NCBI RefSeq assembly: GCF_027533625.1
Contig: NZ_JAQAGZ010000021.1
Span: forward strand, 62,001-126,000
DNA from: Paenibacillus gyeongsangnamensis
GTDB taxonomy: Bacteria > Bacillota > Bacilli > Paenibacillales > NBRC-103111
Length of the DNA: 64,000 nucleotides
Reading direction: 5' to 3'
The notes beneath the pieces were generated by a model. That model was not told the DNA's origin and did no database searches. It saw only the letters and a list, made by a program, of their open reading frames with translations. Of this stretch, positions 19,071 through 27,693 are shown in pieces (position 1 is the first letter of the stretch; each line of letters starts with the position of its first letter). The translations under genes were made by a program, and so were the position numbers.

Positions 19071-20459
19071 TTACACATCCCACCCGGGCAAGTACGCTTT
19101 CGTATTTTGCAGCATGCGTTCGAATAATTGCTCGGCGGCGCCGATATCGATGGATACCAACGGGTCGTTCAAGAAAGCCCGGAACGCGAGAGACTTATCC
19201 TTGCGCAGCGCCGCCTTCAGCACCGTCTCCTGATTCAGCACATGCCGCGCCACCAGATTTTCGATATCCAGGGGAAGCTGTCCCGCCAGTACCGGCTTTA
19301 CGCCGTCCCTTACGAGAAGAGCATTTGTTTCCACAACCGAGCCAAGCGGCAATCCTTTGATTTGGCCTTGATTCGGCACATTCACGTTGGTGACGAAATC
19401 GCCCAATCCCAAAAGCGCTTTCATCATACAGATCCCTTCTTCGCCGGAAGGCTTCAGCTGCACGCTTTCTTGGCCTGCGGCAAGCCGTTTGCTTTTATGC
19501 GCAAGCTCCTCCTGTCTCTTCATCCGAAAATCGATCGGAGTCAAAGAGAACTTCCAGGATTTCACCGTTTCGGGATCCTTCAAATACCATGCCCGCGGCA
19601 TGAATTCCGCCAAATGCCTGTCGCCCGACGCCGCAAGGAGGCCGTATCTGCGAAACAGATCGAATTGGACGCGGCACGCCGACGAGAAAAAGCTGTTCAT
19701 CCATTGGCCGGGCTTCTCTTCGTAGCCGGATTCGTAATACCGGTCCACAAATTCGCGATAAATGGGCATCAAATCCGTCCCTTGATAGGAAGCCTCGTCA
19801 ATCCAGGTAAAATGGTTAATGCCGAGCACGTTGACCGTAATATCTCTGTACCCCACGTCCTCGATTCCCTTCAAATCCTTCAGCATCGAGGCTAGAAGCT
19901 TCTGCGCGCCGAATATTTCGTGACAGCAGCCCATCACCTTGATTTCCGGGAATATTTCCGTTAGCGTCCTGGTGCAAAGAGTCATGGGATTCGTATAATT
20001 GATGACCCAGGCGTCGGGACAATACGCTTTTATCGCTTCCGCCATTTCCACGTACATCGGAATCGTGCGGAGGGCTCTTACAATACCGCCGGGTCCCGTC
20101 GTGTCTCCCACGGACTGGTAGATGCCGTACTCCTGCGGGAGATTGACATCAGACGTCATCTCCTTAAACGTGCCGGGCAAGATGGAGATGATGACGAAGT
20201 CCGCCCCCGTCAAAGCTTTTTCCAACGTTTCGACGGATTGATATTGCCATTTTCCCTTCACGTCGTCGCGCCTGTTTAGGCTATTGCCGATCATGCTGTT
20301 TACATGCGCGGCCTCGTAGTTGAGGTCATAAAGCTTGACCGTGCCGGATAAATCGCTCTCCATGGCCAAATCTCCCATAAGAGCCCAGGCCCACCCCTTG
20401 GATCCTCCGCCGATGTAGGCTATGTTGATATCCTTTACCTGGTTGCCGCTATATTCCAT
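19071..20459 (-). CDS. Glycoside hydrolase family 4 enzyme, alpha-galacturonidase-like
   Basis: A 462-residue NAD- and Mn-dependent glycosidase. The dinucleotide site is IAYIGGGSKGW (GGGS 17-20), followed by NYTNP (154-158), the metal-site sequence GCCHEIFG (about 177-184) and GINHFTW with His216. GCCHE..G is the form I associate with LplD-like alpha-galacturonidases rather than with phospho-alpha-glucosidases. It leads the importer C operon, so the cell probably imports a galacturonate-containing oligosaccharide and cleaves it inside. Family is certain, substrate a reasoned guess. Confidence 0.88.
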   Translation of the reverse strand: MEYSGNQVKDINIAYIGGGSKGWAWALMGDLAMESDLSGTVKLYDLNYEAAHVNSMIGNSLNRRDDVKGKWQYQSVETLEKALTGADFVIISILPGTFKEMTSDVNLPQEYGIYQSVGDTTGPGGIVRALRTIPMYVEMAEAIKAYCPDAWVINYTNPMTLCTRTLTEIFPEIKVMGCCHEIFGAQKLLASMLKDLKGIEDVGYRDITVNVLGINHFTWIDEASYQGTDLMPIYREFVDRYYESGYEEKPGQWMNSFFSSACRVQFDLFRRYGLLAASGDRHLAEFMPRAWYLKDPETVKSWKFSLTPIDFRMKRQEELAHKSKRLAAGQESVQLKPSGEEGICMMKALLGLGDFVTNVNVPNQGQIKGLPLGSVVETNALLVRDGVKPVLAGQLPLDIENLVARHVLNQETVLKAALRKDKSLAFRAFLNDPLVSIDIGAAEQLFERMLQNTKAYLPGWDV

Positions 20460-20590
20460 GTCCAGACTCTCCCTCCTTATAGGAATTCCTCCCGATATAT
20501 CTTCACTTATACAGCAAAAAATAAATAATGAGCTATACGTTTATTGCTTGCTTTTCGGTTTTTCAACCTATTTTGCTCTCCGCAAGAAAT

Positions 20591-21445
20591 TTACTGAAGT
20601 TTGACCGATTTTCTAAAATTCATCGGGGCCAACCCGGTAATTTCTTTAAATTTTCTTTCGAAATGAGTGACGCTGTCGTAACCGATTTCTTCCGCGATGC
20701 AAGTGATCGGTTTGCTCGTGTCTTTCAGCAGTCTCTGGCCTTCCAGCACGCGAATCCGGTTTAAATATTCCACGAAGGTGACCCCGGTAATTTTCTTAAA
20801 CGATCGGCTGAAGTAATACGGACTAATAAAAAATTGATTTTCTATCGTTCTGAGCGATATTTTCTCGTGATAGTTTTTGCACATAAAGGAAACGATCTCT
20901 GAAATTTTTTCGTGCAGCGCATTTTGGAACGTAAAATTGCACTCCCAATGGTCGCTGTTATATCTGGCGATAAACAATAATAATTCGATTAACAGCACTT
21001 TCACATGGAGCTCGTAACCGATCGGGCGGCAATTCTCCTCTTTGATCATTTTTTTCAGCAGTGTTTCGACAAAATGCTGTTCTTCGAGCGTCAACCGCAA
21101 AATCCGGGACGGCCGGAAACAAGACAACAAATCTACGCCGTCTTTTTTAATCGGCATGTCTTTAAGAAATTTCGGCCGGAAATTGATCAGAATCCGTTCA
21201 TGAACCACATTGGACGCATCCGTCGTTTTGTGCAGCTCATTAAAGTTGATAATGACCAAATCGCCTTTTCTCACCAAATAATTTCTGTTTTGGATAAAAT
21301 AGTATCTTTCTCCGGAAAGCATGTAATAAATCTCGTAGACGTCGTGGCAGTCGTTTGCAGTCATATTGAACGATTCCGTTCTTTTGATGCGTTCAATGAA
21401 AAAGGAATCGAACGAATGCTGGAAATCGATTTGATATTGTTCCAT
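20591..21445 (-). CDS. AraC-family regulator with cupin-like sensor domain
   Basis: A 284-residue regulator. Residues 1-150 are an AraC-type cupin sensor (YEIYYMLSGERYYFIQNRNY, KGDLVIINFNELH), and residues about 185-284 are the double helix-turn-helix (IENQFFISPYYFSRSFKKIT, CIAEEIGYDSVTHFERKFKE). It lies 131 bases upstream of the GH4 gene in the same direction and probably controls block C. It has no membrane segment, so it should sense a cytoplasmic ligand such as a galacturonide. Confidence 0.9.
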   Translation of the reverse strand: MEQYQIDFQHSFDSFFIERIKRTESFNMTANDCHDVYEIYYMLSGERYYFIQNRNYLVRKGDLVIINFNELHKTTDASNVVHERILINFRPKFLKDMPIKKDGVDLLSCFRPSRILRLTLEEQHFVETLLKKMIKEENCRPIGYELHVKVLLIELLLFIARYNSDHWECNFTFQNALHEKISEIVSFMCKNYHEKISLRTIENQFFISPYYFSRSFKKITGVTFVEYLNRIRVLEGQRLLKDTSKPITCIAEEIGYDSVTHFERKFKEITGLAPMNFRKSVKLQ

Positions 21446-21451
21446 CAGTGA

Positions 21452-21721
21452 TCATCCCCTATTCCCAACATATGAATCGTTTTCTTTGAGACGCTGAGCC
21501 ATAATCCAGAACAACGCTACCGCTGCCAAGCAAATGATGGAGTTGATCAAAAAGGTGGATTGTAGTCCGATCATCGATGCACTGACGCCGCCCAGCAAAT
21601 TGCCGACGATCTTGCTGATTCTTTGAATGATAACGGCATTCGCCATTTGCCCGCTGGCCTTTAATTCGGTGGTTACATGAAGGTTCACATATTCGGCCAG
21701 ACACATATAGAACAAAAGCAA
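21452..21721 (-). pseudogene. C-terminal fragment of an MFS sugar transporter
   Basis: Only the last 85 or so residues remain: ELKASGQMANAVIIQRISKI followed by two helices (VGNLLGGVSASMIGL, INSIICLAAVALFWIM). This pattern matches helices 10-12 of LacY-like major facilitator proteins. It has no credible start and its 5' side abuts an IS6-type transposase remnant at 21785-21986, so an insertion or rearrangement removed the rest. It ends seven bases before the AraC regulator. Confidence 0.7.
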
Positions 21722-21784
21722 TTCCCTTTAAATGAAATCCTTCCGGATTGCCCCAATGTCCGCCACTTTAGCGGAAATTCGAGA

Positions 21785-21986
21785 AATTGCAATCGATTCA
21801 TAAAAGAATGTCATTAAACCAATGCTGGGTTTCAAGTCCTTTGAAACTACAGAACACACAATCACAGGAATCGATGTCCTGCATATGATAAAGAAAGGGC
21901 AGGTCGAATGCACTCATTCGTCTGTCCTCTCTGCAGTTGAATTTATTAATAAATTATTTGGTTTGATTCCTTTTCCCTTAACCTGA
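21785..21986 (+). pseudogene. IS6-family transposase C-terminal remnant
   Basis: The plus strand encodes PMLGFKSFETTEHTITGIDV, then LHMIKKGQV and FINKLFGL, the C-terminal end of IS6-family transposases. Just upstream the matching RFIK sequence is in another frame, so there is an indel near 21808. Nothing of the catalytic domain is present. It marks the breakpoint that truncated the neighbouring transporter gene. Confidence 0.72.
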
Positions 21987-22380
21987 TCTGAGGCTATACC
22001 GGATTGCTAAGCCTGGGCCATGCTGTATTTTTCGGACGATGCAATTTTTATCAATGCCCGATAGAACGAACGCATAACAGACCTTTGAATATCATGGTTT
22101 AATAGCAATTTTTTTCTTCATGGTCGTCTTATTCTGACGACCATTATATTAGTATTTTCAACTTAATAATATAAAGATATCGTGAATGTTTATACATAAG
22201 ATTAATCCGCGAGTTCAATCTATCCACTGTTTCTCAGACAGGTACTTTCGTTACGATTCTACGCACAGATTTCACCATACGTAGTTATCCTAGCTACACG
22301 TGGGCTTGCTTGGCCCATCACGTGACCGAACTTTCACTAGCCAGAGGACGCGTGCTTTTAGGCACGCATCAATAAAGAAT
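21987..22380. other. Gene-free stretch with stacked hairpins
   Basis: No supported reading frame here. Two inverted repeats stand near the right end: CACGTGGGC with GCCCATCACGTG (about 22297-22326) and GCGTGC/GCACGC (22350-22367), just ahead of the terminator at 22381. They may be parts of a structured 3' region of the glycolate oxidase transcript or remnants of mobile DNA. Confidence 0.5.
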
Positions 22381-22412
22381 CGATCTTATTCGGCAACGGC
22401 CGAATAAGATCG
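22381..22412 (-). terminator. Strong hairpin after the glycolate oxidase operon
   Basis: A perfect 14-bp stem CGATCTTATTCGGC with a 4-base loop and its exact complement. It lies 25 bases after the stop of glcD. On the minus strand ATTCTTTATT follows, a weak U-rich tract. It fits a terminator for the operon, or a stabilising 3' hairpin. Confidence 0.75.
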
Positions 22413-22436
22413 GTTGAGTGACCCCGGTTTTTCCCA

Positions 22437-23876
22437 TCAGGAGCTGGCATAAGCGACTTTAGGCTGCTTCAATTCGACGCATCGGGCCGGTCTGGGGAAT
22501 ATTTTCCCAGGATTGCACAGCTGGTCGGGATTGAACACATCCCGTATCCGGATCTGCGCCTGCATTTCCTCCTCGGTGAAAATGAACCGCATATCCTCCA
22601 TTTTTTCCACGCCTACGCCATGCTCACCGGTAATGGACCCGCCTACATCGGCGCACACCTTCAGAACCTCAGAGCCTGCTTGGACCGCACGTTGTGTCTC
22701 TCCTTCGTTCTGAGAATTATAAAGAATTAAAGGGTGTAAATTGCCGTCGCCGGCGTGAAAGACATTGGCAATCCGAAGGTTATATTTTCGGCTAACCTCG
22801 CCGATCCGGTTCAATACCTCCGGCAGTCTGCTGCGGGGAATGACGCCATCCTGCACCAGATAGTCAGGAGAAATAGTGCCCATCGCGCCGAAGGCCGTTT
22901 TGCGGTTAGCCCACCAGCGCGCCCGCTCCTCAGGACTCTTCGCTTGGCGAACCTCACGCACCCGATGCTTACGGCATACGGCAATGACTCGATCAATTTG
23001 CTCCTGCAAGCCCGCGATGACGCCGTCCACCTCAACAATGAGTACAGCCCCCAAATCATGGGGATACCCCACCGGGTAGTTCCCCGATTCCACGCCTTCA
23101 ATAGCCGTCCGATCCATCATCTCAAGCGCCGCCGGCACAATGCCCTCGGCGATGATATCGGAAACCGCTTGACTTGCATCGTTCACGTCATCATATAAAG
23201 CCAGCACGGTAAGGATGCCCTCTGGCTTTTTAAGGATACGTACGGTGATTTCGGTCACGATCCCCATGGTCCCTTCGGATCCGGTCAAAAATCCAAGCAG
23301 ATCATAGCCCGGAGCATCCGGGACTCCCCCGATCTGCACAATTTCCCCATCGGGCAGCACTAGCTCCAGTCCAATCACATGATTCGTGGTGACGCCATAC
23401 TTTAGACAGTGTGCACCTCCTGCATTCTCGCCTACATTGCCTCCTATGGTACAGGCCGCCTGACTGGACGGATCGGGGGCGTAATAATAGCCCTTGGAGG
23501 AGATGGAATTCGACAGCTTGAGATTGATGTATCCCGGCTGCACCACAGCTCTCCGATTCAGATAGTCCACCTCAATAAGCTTATTCATGCGGGCCAAGCT
23601 GATGATGACCTCCCCGTTCAAAGCCGTAGCGCCGCCGCTTAACCCCGTTCCCGCTCCTCTTGGGATGTAGGGAATCCGGTACTGGTGCAAAATCCGAACG
23701 ACCTCGGACACCTCCTGTGTGGATTTGGGAAACACCACAAGGGAAGGCACCCCTTTATGAACGGTATAGCCATCACATTCATAGGCAAGCAGATCCTCAT
23801 AACGGTGCAGTACCGCTCGGGACCCGACAATGTTCTCGAATCGCTGAATAATAGCCGCTTTTACTTGTGAATCCAT
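22437..23876 (-). CDS. glcD: Glycolate oxidase subunit GlcD (FAD-linked)
   Basis: About 479 residues from the ATG at 23876 (MDSQVKAAII), which follows AGGAGG by nine bases; the longer frame to 24017 would run into glcF. The FAD-binding type 4 domain has VVFPKSTQEVSEVVRIL and PRGAGTGLSGGA, and CTIGGNVGENAGG is the second flavin loop. The C-terminal oxidase domain ends with GSITGEHGVGVEKM and FNPDQLCNPGKIFP. It oxidises glycolate (or D-lactate-like 2-hydroxy acids) to glyoxylate together with GlcE and GlcF, encoded just upstream. Confidence 0.93.
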   Translation of the reverse strand: MDSQVKAAIIQRFENIVGSRAVLHRYEDLLAYECDGYTVHKGVPSLVVFPKSTQEVSEVVRILHQYRIPYIPRGAGTGLSGGATALNGEVIISLARMNKLIEVDYLNRRAVVQPGYINLKLSNSISSKGYYYAPDPSSQAACTIGGNVGENAGGAHCLKYGVTTNHVIGLELVLPDGEIVQIGGVPDAPGYDLLGFLTGSEGTMGIVTEITVRILKKPEGILTVLALYDDVNDASQAVSDIIAEGIVPAALEMMDRTAIEGVESGNYPVGYPHDLGAVLIVEVDGVIAGLQEQIDRVIAVCRKHRVREVRQAKSPEERARWWANRKTAFGAMGTISPDYLVQDGVIPRSRLPEVLNRIGEVSRKYNLRIANVFHAGDGNLHPLILYNSQNEGETQRAVQAGSEVLKVCADVGGSITGEHGVGVEKMEDMRFIFTEEEMQAQIRIRDVFNPDQLCNPGKIFPRPARCVELKQPKVAYASS

Positions 23877-23889
23877 ATGGCTAGCCCTC

Positions 23890-25275
23890 CTAAGACGCTT
23901 CAGAGCATCCTTCGTTCTCCGTTTTATTCGATTTCTTCTCTCCACGGCCACGGTAAGCCCAATCCAAGACCTGAATCGTATGAAGGATTTGCTCCGATCG
24001 ATCATGACGCACAACACCGACCATAAATTGCATCATGCAGCCAGGGTTGCCCATCACCACAGCATCGCAGCCGCCTGGGAGGTCGCCTATTTTACGGTCA
24101 AGCAGCTCGCCAGCCATCTCCGGATGCGTCAGATTATAAACTCCGGCGCTGCCGCAGCAGCGGTCCGAGTCCGGCAGTGCAATGAGCCTGACTCCCGGAA
24201 CGGAAGCAAGCAGTCTCCGAGGCTCTATGCGAATCCCCTGAGCATGGGCTAAATGACAAGCATCATGATAAGTGATGGTCAGATCGAGCTCGCCCTGCGG
24301 CGGAATCAATCCAAGCTTGTCGAGGAAGCTGGATACGTCGACGGTCTTTTCAGCGAAAAGACGCGCCTTTTCCGCGTAGTCCGGATCCGACTTTAATAAT
24401 TCGCCATATTCCTTCAAGGTAGACCCGCATCCGGCTGCGTTAATGATCACCGCATCGATCTCCTCGGACAAGAAGGCGTCAATATTGCGTTTGGCCAGCT
24501 GCTTAGCCATGTCCCGGTCACCGGCATGGACGTGCAAAGCGCCGCAGCAGGATTGGTCTTGAGGAATCCATACCTCACAGCCGTTATGCCGAAGCACGTT
24601 AATGGTCGCTTCATTGATGTCAGCAAAAACGGCATCCATCACACAGCCGGTAAGCACAGCCACTTTTGCTCTCTTGTTACCGATTGGAGCAAGCAGCTTA
24701 TCTATCCTGCCCAGCACCGGCTTGGACTTGAGATCAGGAAGCGCCCGTTCCATCTCCTGCAAATGCGCAGGCAGTATTCGCAGCAGACCGGACCGGCGCG
24801 CCAATTTTCTGAGACCGGACCGCTGATAAAGCCGGGTAAGCTGCGACAGCATTCTCATTCTGGATGCATACGGGAACAGTCCGCGTAAGAAGAGCTTGTT
24901 CAATAATCCGGGGAAGCCGGAAGGGGGAGACGCTTTGTACAGCTGTCCTCGAGCCTCCTCAACCAGTGCGCCTACCTGAACGCCGGACGGGCATGCCGTT
25001 TCACAAGCGCGGCAATCCAAGCAAGCATTGACCGGAGCCGCGAAAAAGTCATTCAACTGAAGCTTCCCTTCCGCGACGGACTTGATTAAGTACACTCGCC
25101 CACGAGGAGAGTGGGCTTCGAGCCCGGTCTGTTGATAGGTCGGACAAGACTCCAGGCACATGCCGCAATGTACGCATTCGGAAAATTTGGCGGGGTCCGG
25201 TGAGTCCTCCCAAAGATAATTCGATTTCGGAAACAAGATATTTTCCGAGGTGATTGCTTTCGAGTCTTTGGACAT
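23890..25275 (-). CDS. glcF: Glycolate oxidase iron-sulfur subunit GlcF
   Basis: About 461 residues from the ATG at 25275 (MSKDSKAIT), with GGAGG eight bases upstream. The N-terminal part has two ferredoxin-like cluster motifs, CVHCGMCLESCP and CLDCRACETACP. The C-terminal half has two CCG-type domains (QDQSCCGALHVHAGD and DSDRCCGSAGVYNL). It carries electrons from the GlcD/GlcE flavins to the membrane quinone pool. It is the middle gene of glcE-glcF-glcD, and overlap or near-overlap at both ends indicates co-translation. Confidence 0.93.
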   Translation of the reverse strand: MSKDSKAITSENILFPKSNYLWEDSPDPAKFSECVHCGMCLESCPTYQQTGLEAHSPRGRVYLIKSVAEGKLQLNDFFAAPVNACLDCRACETACPSGVQVGALVEEARGQLYKASPPSGFPGLLNKLFLRGLFPYASRMRMLSQLTRLYQRSGLRKLARRSGLLRILPAHLQEMERALPDLKSKPVLGRIDKLLAPIGNKRAKVAVLTGCVMDAVFADINEATINVLRHNGCEVWIPQDQSCCGALHVHAGDRDMAKQLAKRNIDAFLSEEIDAVIINAAGCGSTLKEYGELLKSDPDYAEKARLFAEKTVDVSSFLDKLGLIPPQGELDLTITYHDACHLAHAQGIRIEPRRLLASVPGVRLIALPDSDRCCGSAGVYNLTHPEMAGELLDRKIGDLPGGCDAVVMGNPGCMMQFMVGVVRHDRSEQILHTIQVLDWAYRGRGEKKSNKTENEGCSEAS

Positions 25276-25276
25276 C

Positions 25277-26647
25277 TCATAATCCTCCAATAATACGTCC
25301 AGGATTTAGTGTTTCGTTCGGATCTATCGTTCGTTTGATCCCTCGCATAATCTTTTGGTCTGCAGTCGCCTCATCCCAAATCGCGATTTGTCTGCGGATC
25401 GTGCCGGGGGCGAAATCTACTACGGTCCGAATGCCCTGTTGTCTCATTTCACTTTGCATATCGCGTATCCAAGCGGTAAGCCGCCCATGAACGTTCGTCG
25501 CCTCTCCTCCCGCCCCTTCCACCGTTGCCCTCGCGATGCCGGTGTATGCTCCGCCGCTGAACCTCAAGGAAACGCCATGCTGTACGGCCCGCGTTTCCGC
25601 AGCCTCATATATTGCCTGTACGTCGGTAAGCTTACCCACAAGCTTCATCGATACAATCGTCTGACTGTCTTCCACAAGGTTCGCATTAGGCAGGATGCTC
25701 CGTATCTTAGACAGTACCGCCTCCGATTCTTCGGCTCCTCGAAGCTCAGCAAGGATTACGGCCCCTAAATCTCGGCAAAGCTGCCCGACTTGGCGAGCCT
25801 GCTCATCCACAGAGGACCATACATCGGCAAAGCCTATCAGGACGACTGGGCCCTGCGTATCGACTTCAAGCGATTGGGCGGCTGTTGGATTGAGCCACTC
25901 AAAAACACATGGCTCCAGCTGAGAGTCGAGAAGTGCATTCTGCAGCATGCGCAGCGTGTCGACGCGGGCGTTCCCGATGACCAGCAGACTTCGCCCCGCA
26001 GGAATCGGTCTGATTTTAAACGTAAATTCGGTATGCAAACCTAATGTCCCCATGGAGCCGATAAACAGCTTATTCATATCGTAGCCGGCAACATTCTTCA
26101 CGACCTTGGCCCCAGTACGAATGACTTCCCCGTTCGGATACACAATGCGGGAAGCGATGAGAAAATCTCGAACGGAACCATAGCCGGCCCTGAGCGGACC
26201 GGACGTACCGGCATTCACAATGCCGCCGATCGTTGATTGATCGTCCCATGCGGCATCCAGCGGCAAAAACTGTCCTGCTGGCTTCAACGTCTCTTGAAGC
26301 TCCCGAAACGTCGTTCCGGCTAAAACAGTAACCATCAAATCACCTGCTGAATGCTCCAACACACCGGACATGCCTTTCATCGAGAGGATCAAATCCACCG
26401 CTTTAACGGATTGTCCATACGCGTCCTTGGTGCCTCCTCCTTGAGGCGCAACCGATAACCGGTGCTCATCCGCAAAGCGAAGGATGTCTACAACCTGCCT
26501 TTCGCTTGTTGGCAGCGCTCTCAGAGAAGCGTTGATACGGTATTCGCAATGCTGACTGTCACCCGGCAGCAAATGATTTTCACCGGTGATCCTTGCCAAG
26601 GATGATCGGATTTGTCCATGGCTAAGCTTCCCTTTGATGCCATCCAT
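25277..26647 (-). CDS. glcE: Glycolate oxidase subunit GlcE (FAD-binding)
   Basis: A 456-residue FAD-binding type 4 protein. It carries VAPQGGGTKDAYG, the flavin pyrophosphate loop, and DDQSTIGGIVNAGTSGP, the second flavin loop, and ends with DPNETLNPGRI. Compared with GlcD the C-terminal oxidase domain is shorter and more divergent, as usual for GlcE; at 456 residues it is longer than the Escherichia coli protein. The start follows GGAGG by seven bases. It is the first of the three oxidase genes. Confidence 0.9.
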   Translation of the reverse strand: MDGIKGKLSHGQIRSSLARITGENHLLPGDSQHCEYRINASLRALPTSERQVVDILRFADEHRLSVAPQGGGTKDAYGQSVKAVDLILSMKGMSGVLEHSAGDLMVTVLAGTTFRELQETLKPAGQFLPLDAAWDDQSTIGGIVNAGTSGPLRAGYGSVRDFLIASRIVYPNGEVIRTGAKVVKNVAGYDMNKLFIGSMGTLGLHTEFTFKIRPIPAGRSLLVIGNARVDTLRMLQNALLDSQLEPCVFEWLNPTAAQSLEVDTQGPVVLIGFADVWSSVDEQARQVGQLCRDLGAVILAELRGAEESEAVLSKIRSILPNANLVEDSQTIVSMKLVGKLTDVQAIYEAAETRAVQHGVSLRFSGGAYTGIARATVEGAGGEATNVHGRLTAWIRDMQSEMRQQGIRTVVDFAPGTIRRQIAIWDEATADQKIMRGIKRTIDPNETLNPGRIIGGL

Positions 26648-26672
26648 GTATTAACCTCCAAGCGTTTCGAAA

Positions 26673-27563
26673 TTAACATTCGGGCCAAATCGCCGGATGG
26701 CGCTGCAGCAGCCTCCAAGCTTCAAGCAGGGTGCGTTTGCCATTGGCAATGACCGCGTGCGGAGATTCGTTCTCCATCGGCTTTACATTAAAGGTCAGCA
26801 CCTTCTGTTTGCCTTCCCCTATGTAGTCCACCTTGCAGAGATTCCTTAAAAAGTGTACCAGCTGCTCCGTGTTCACGGCCTGGCTCTTAGCGGACATGAG
26901 CGCATGGTATCGCCCGTCCTTGCAGCAGTTTCCCATTCGGGAATAGATCAGCTGCTTTTTCACATGCTTCATGTTTCGATCATTCATTTCGTAATGGCCA
27001 GGCAGCTGATCTACATCGATGAATACCCCTAGGCCGGAAATTTTTCCGATCGTCTCTTTAGAGGGTTCAGTTTCGGAAAAAGAGAGCGGCGGCCCATAAG
27101 CTACCTTCATCGCTCCCTTGATAGCAGTATAGCGACAGATTTCTTTGAGCGACTTCTCCAAAGCTTGAAGTGTCTGCTTACGAAAAAAGGCCCCCGAAAT
27201 GAACTCATCCGAAATTGTAAACATTTCAGCATGCATCTCGTAAGCCTCATCGACTGCTTCTTTTATCCATTGTATGGCCTCAAGCCTCTCGTACTCGATC
27301 AGGCTCCCTAAGTTAATCTGTTTCGCTTGTCCTTTCGGCATGGCATGATAGCATACCAGCATTCCGCTGCTGAGCAAGAGCTGCTTGACCTCTGTCCGCA
27401 CGGCTGAATCCGGGATCGAGGCCAGCTCTATTGCGTCAAAAAAAGGATCACGTGCAATGTCCATGATCGATTCCAGGATGCCCCCGGGCTTGGAACCGGC
27501 TAAAGGAAACGCCGCATGATGGACGATGCCAATTTTCACATACTGACGAATATCGTCTTTCAA
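26673..27563 (-). CDS. TIM-barrel sugar isomerase-like protein leading the glycolate oxidase operon
   Basis: A 296-residue protein of the sugar phosphate isomerase/epimerase (AP-endonuclease 2) fold. It starts at a TTG (27563) with AGGAG ten bases upstream. Fold markers are FFDAIELASI, KVAYGPPL, GVFIDVDQLPGHYEM and VLTFNVKPM with NGKRTLLEAWRLL at the end. In relatives I know, metal-binding His residues follow the IDL strand and precede the GNC motif; here these read VDQLPGH and YSRMGNCCKDGRYH, so part of the metal site seems altered. It lies 25 bases before glcE. It may feed a hydroxy acid into the oxidase, or be regulatory; this is inference. Confidence 0.78.
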   Translation of the reverse strand: MKDDIRQYVKIGIVHHAAFPLAGSKPGGILESIMDIARDPFFDAIELASIPDSAVRTEVKQLLLSSGMLVCYHAMPKGQAKQINLGSLIEYERLEAIQWIKEAVDEAYEMHAEMFTISDEFISGAFFRKQTLQALEKSLKEICRYTAIKGAMKVAYGPPLSFSETEPSKETIGKISGLGVFIDVDQLPGHYEMNDRNMKHVKKQLIYSRMGNCCKDGRYHALMSAKSQAVNTEQLVHFLRNLCKVDYIGEGKQKVLTFNVKPMENESPHAVIANGKRTLLEAWRLLQRHPAIWPEC

Positions 27564-27656
27564 TCTGCAACAACTCCTATAAGGAATTCCAAAACAATAA
27601 CTAAATTATATGATCCTTGTTTATTTTTATTATTGTTTTTAGTATGTTGTTGGTAT

Positions 27657-27680
27657 AAAAGGGGCCAAAGCCCCCCTTTC
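27657..27680 (-). terminator. Hairpin separating the malate synthase remnant from the glycolate oxidase operon
   Basis: Minus-strand AAAGGGG and CCCCTTTT arms around a short loop, 14 bases after the malate synthase stop. It ends the upstream unit. The promoter of the glcEFD unit should then lie in the AT-rich stretch 27580-27655. Confidence 0.6.
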
Positions 27681-27693
27681 TTCAAAACTTCCA

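Noticed and set aside
19128..19895. Long plus-strand open frame of 255 codons
   Set aside because: It is antisense to the GH4 gene, which has all its motifs on the minus strand.
21728..21913. Minus-strand 61-codon ORF
   Set aside because: The plus strand of the same stretch clearly encodes an IS6 transposase tail.
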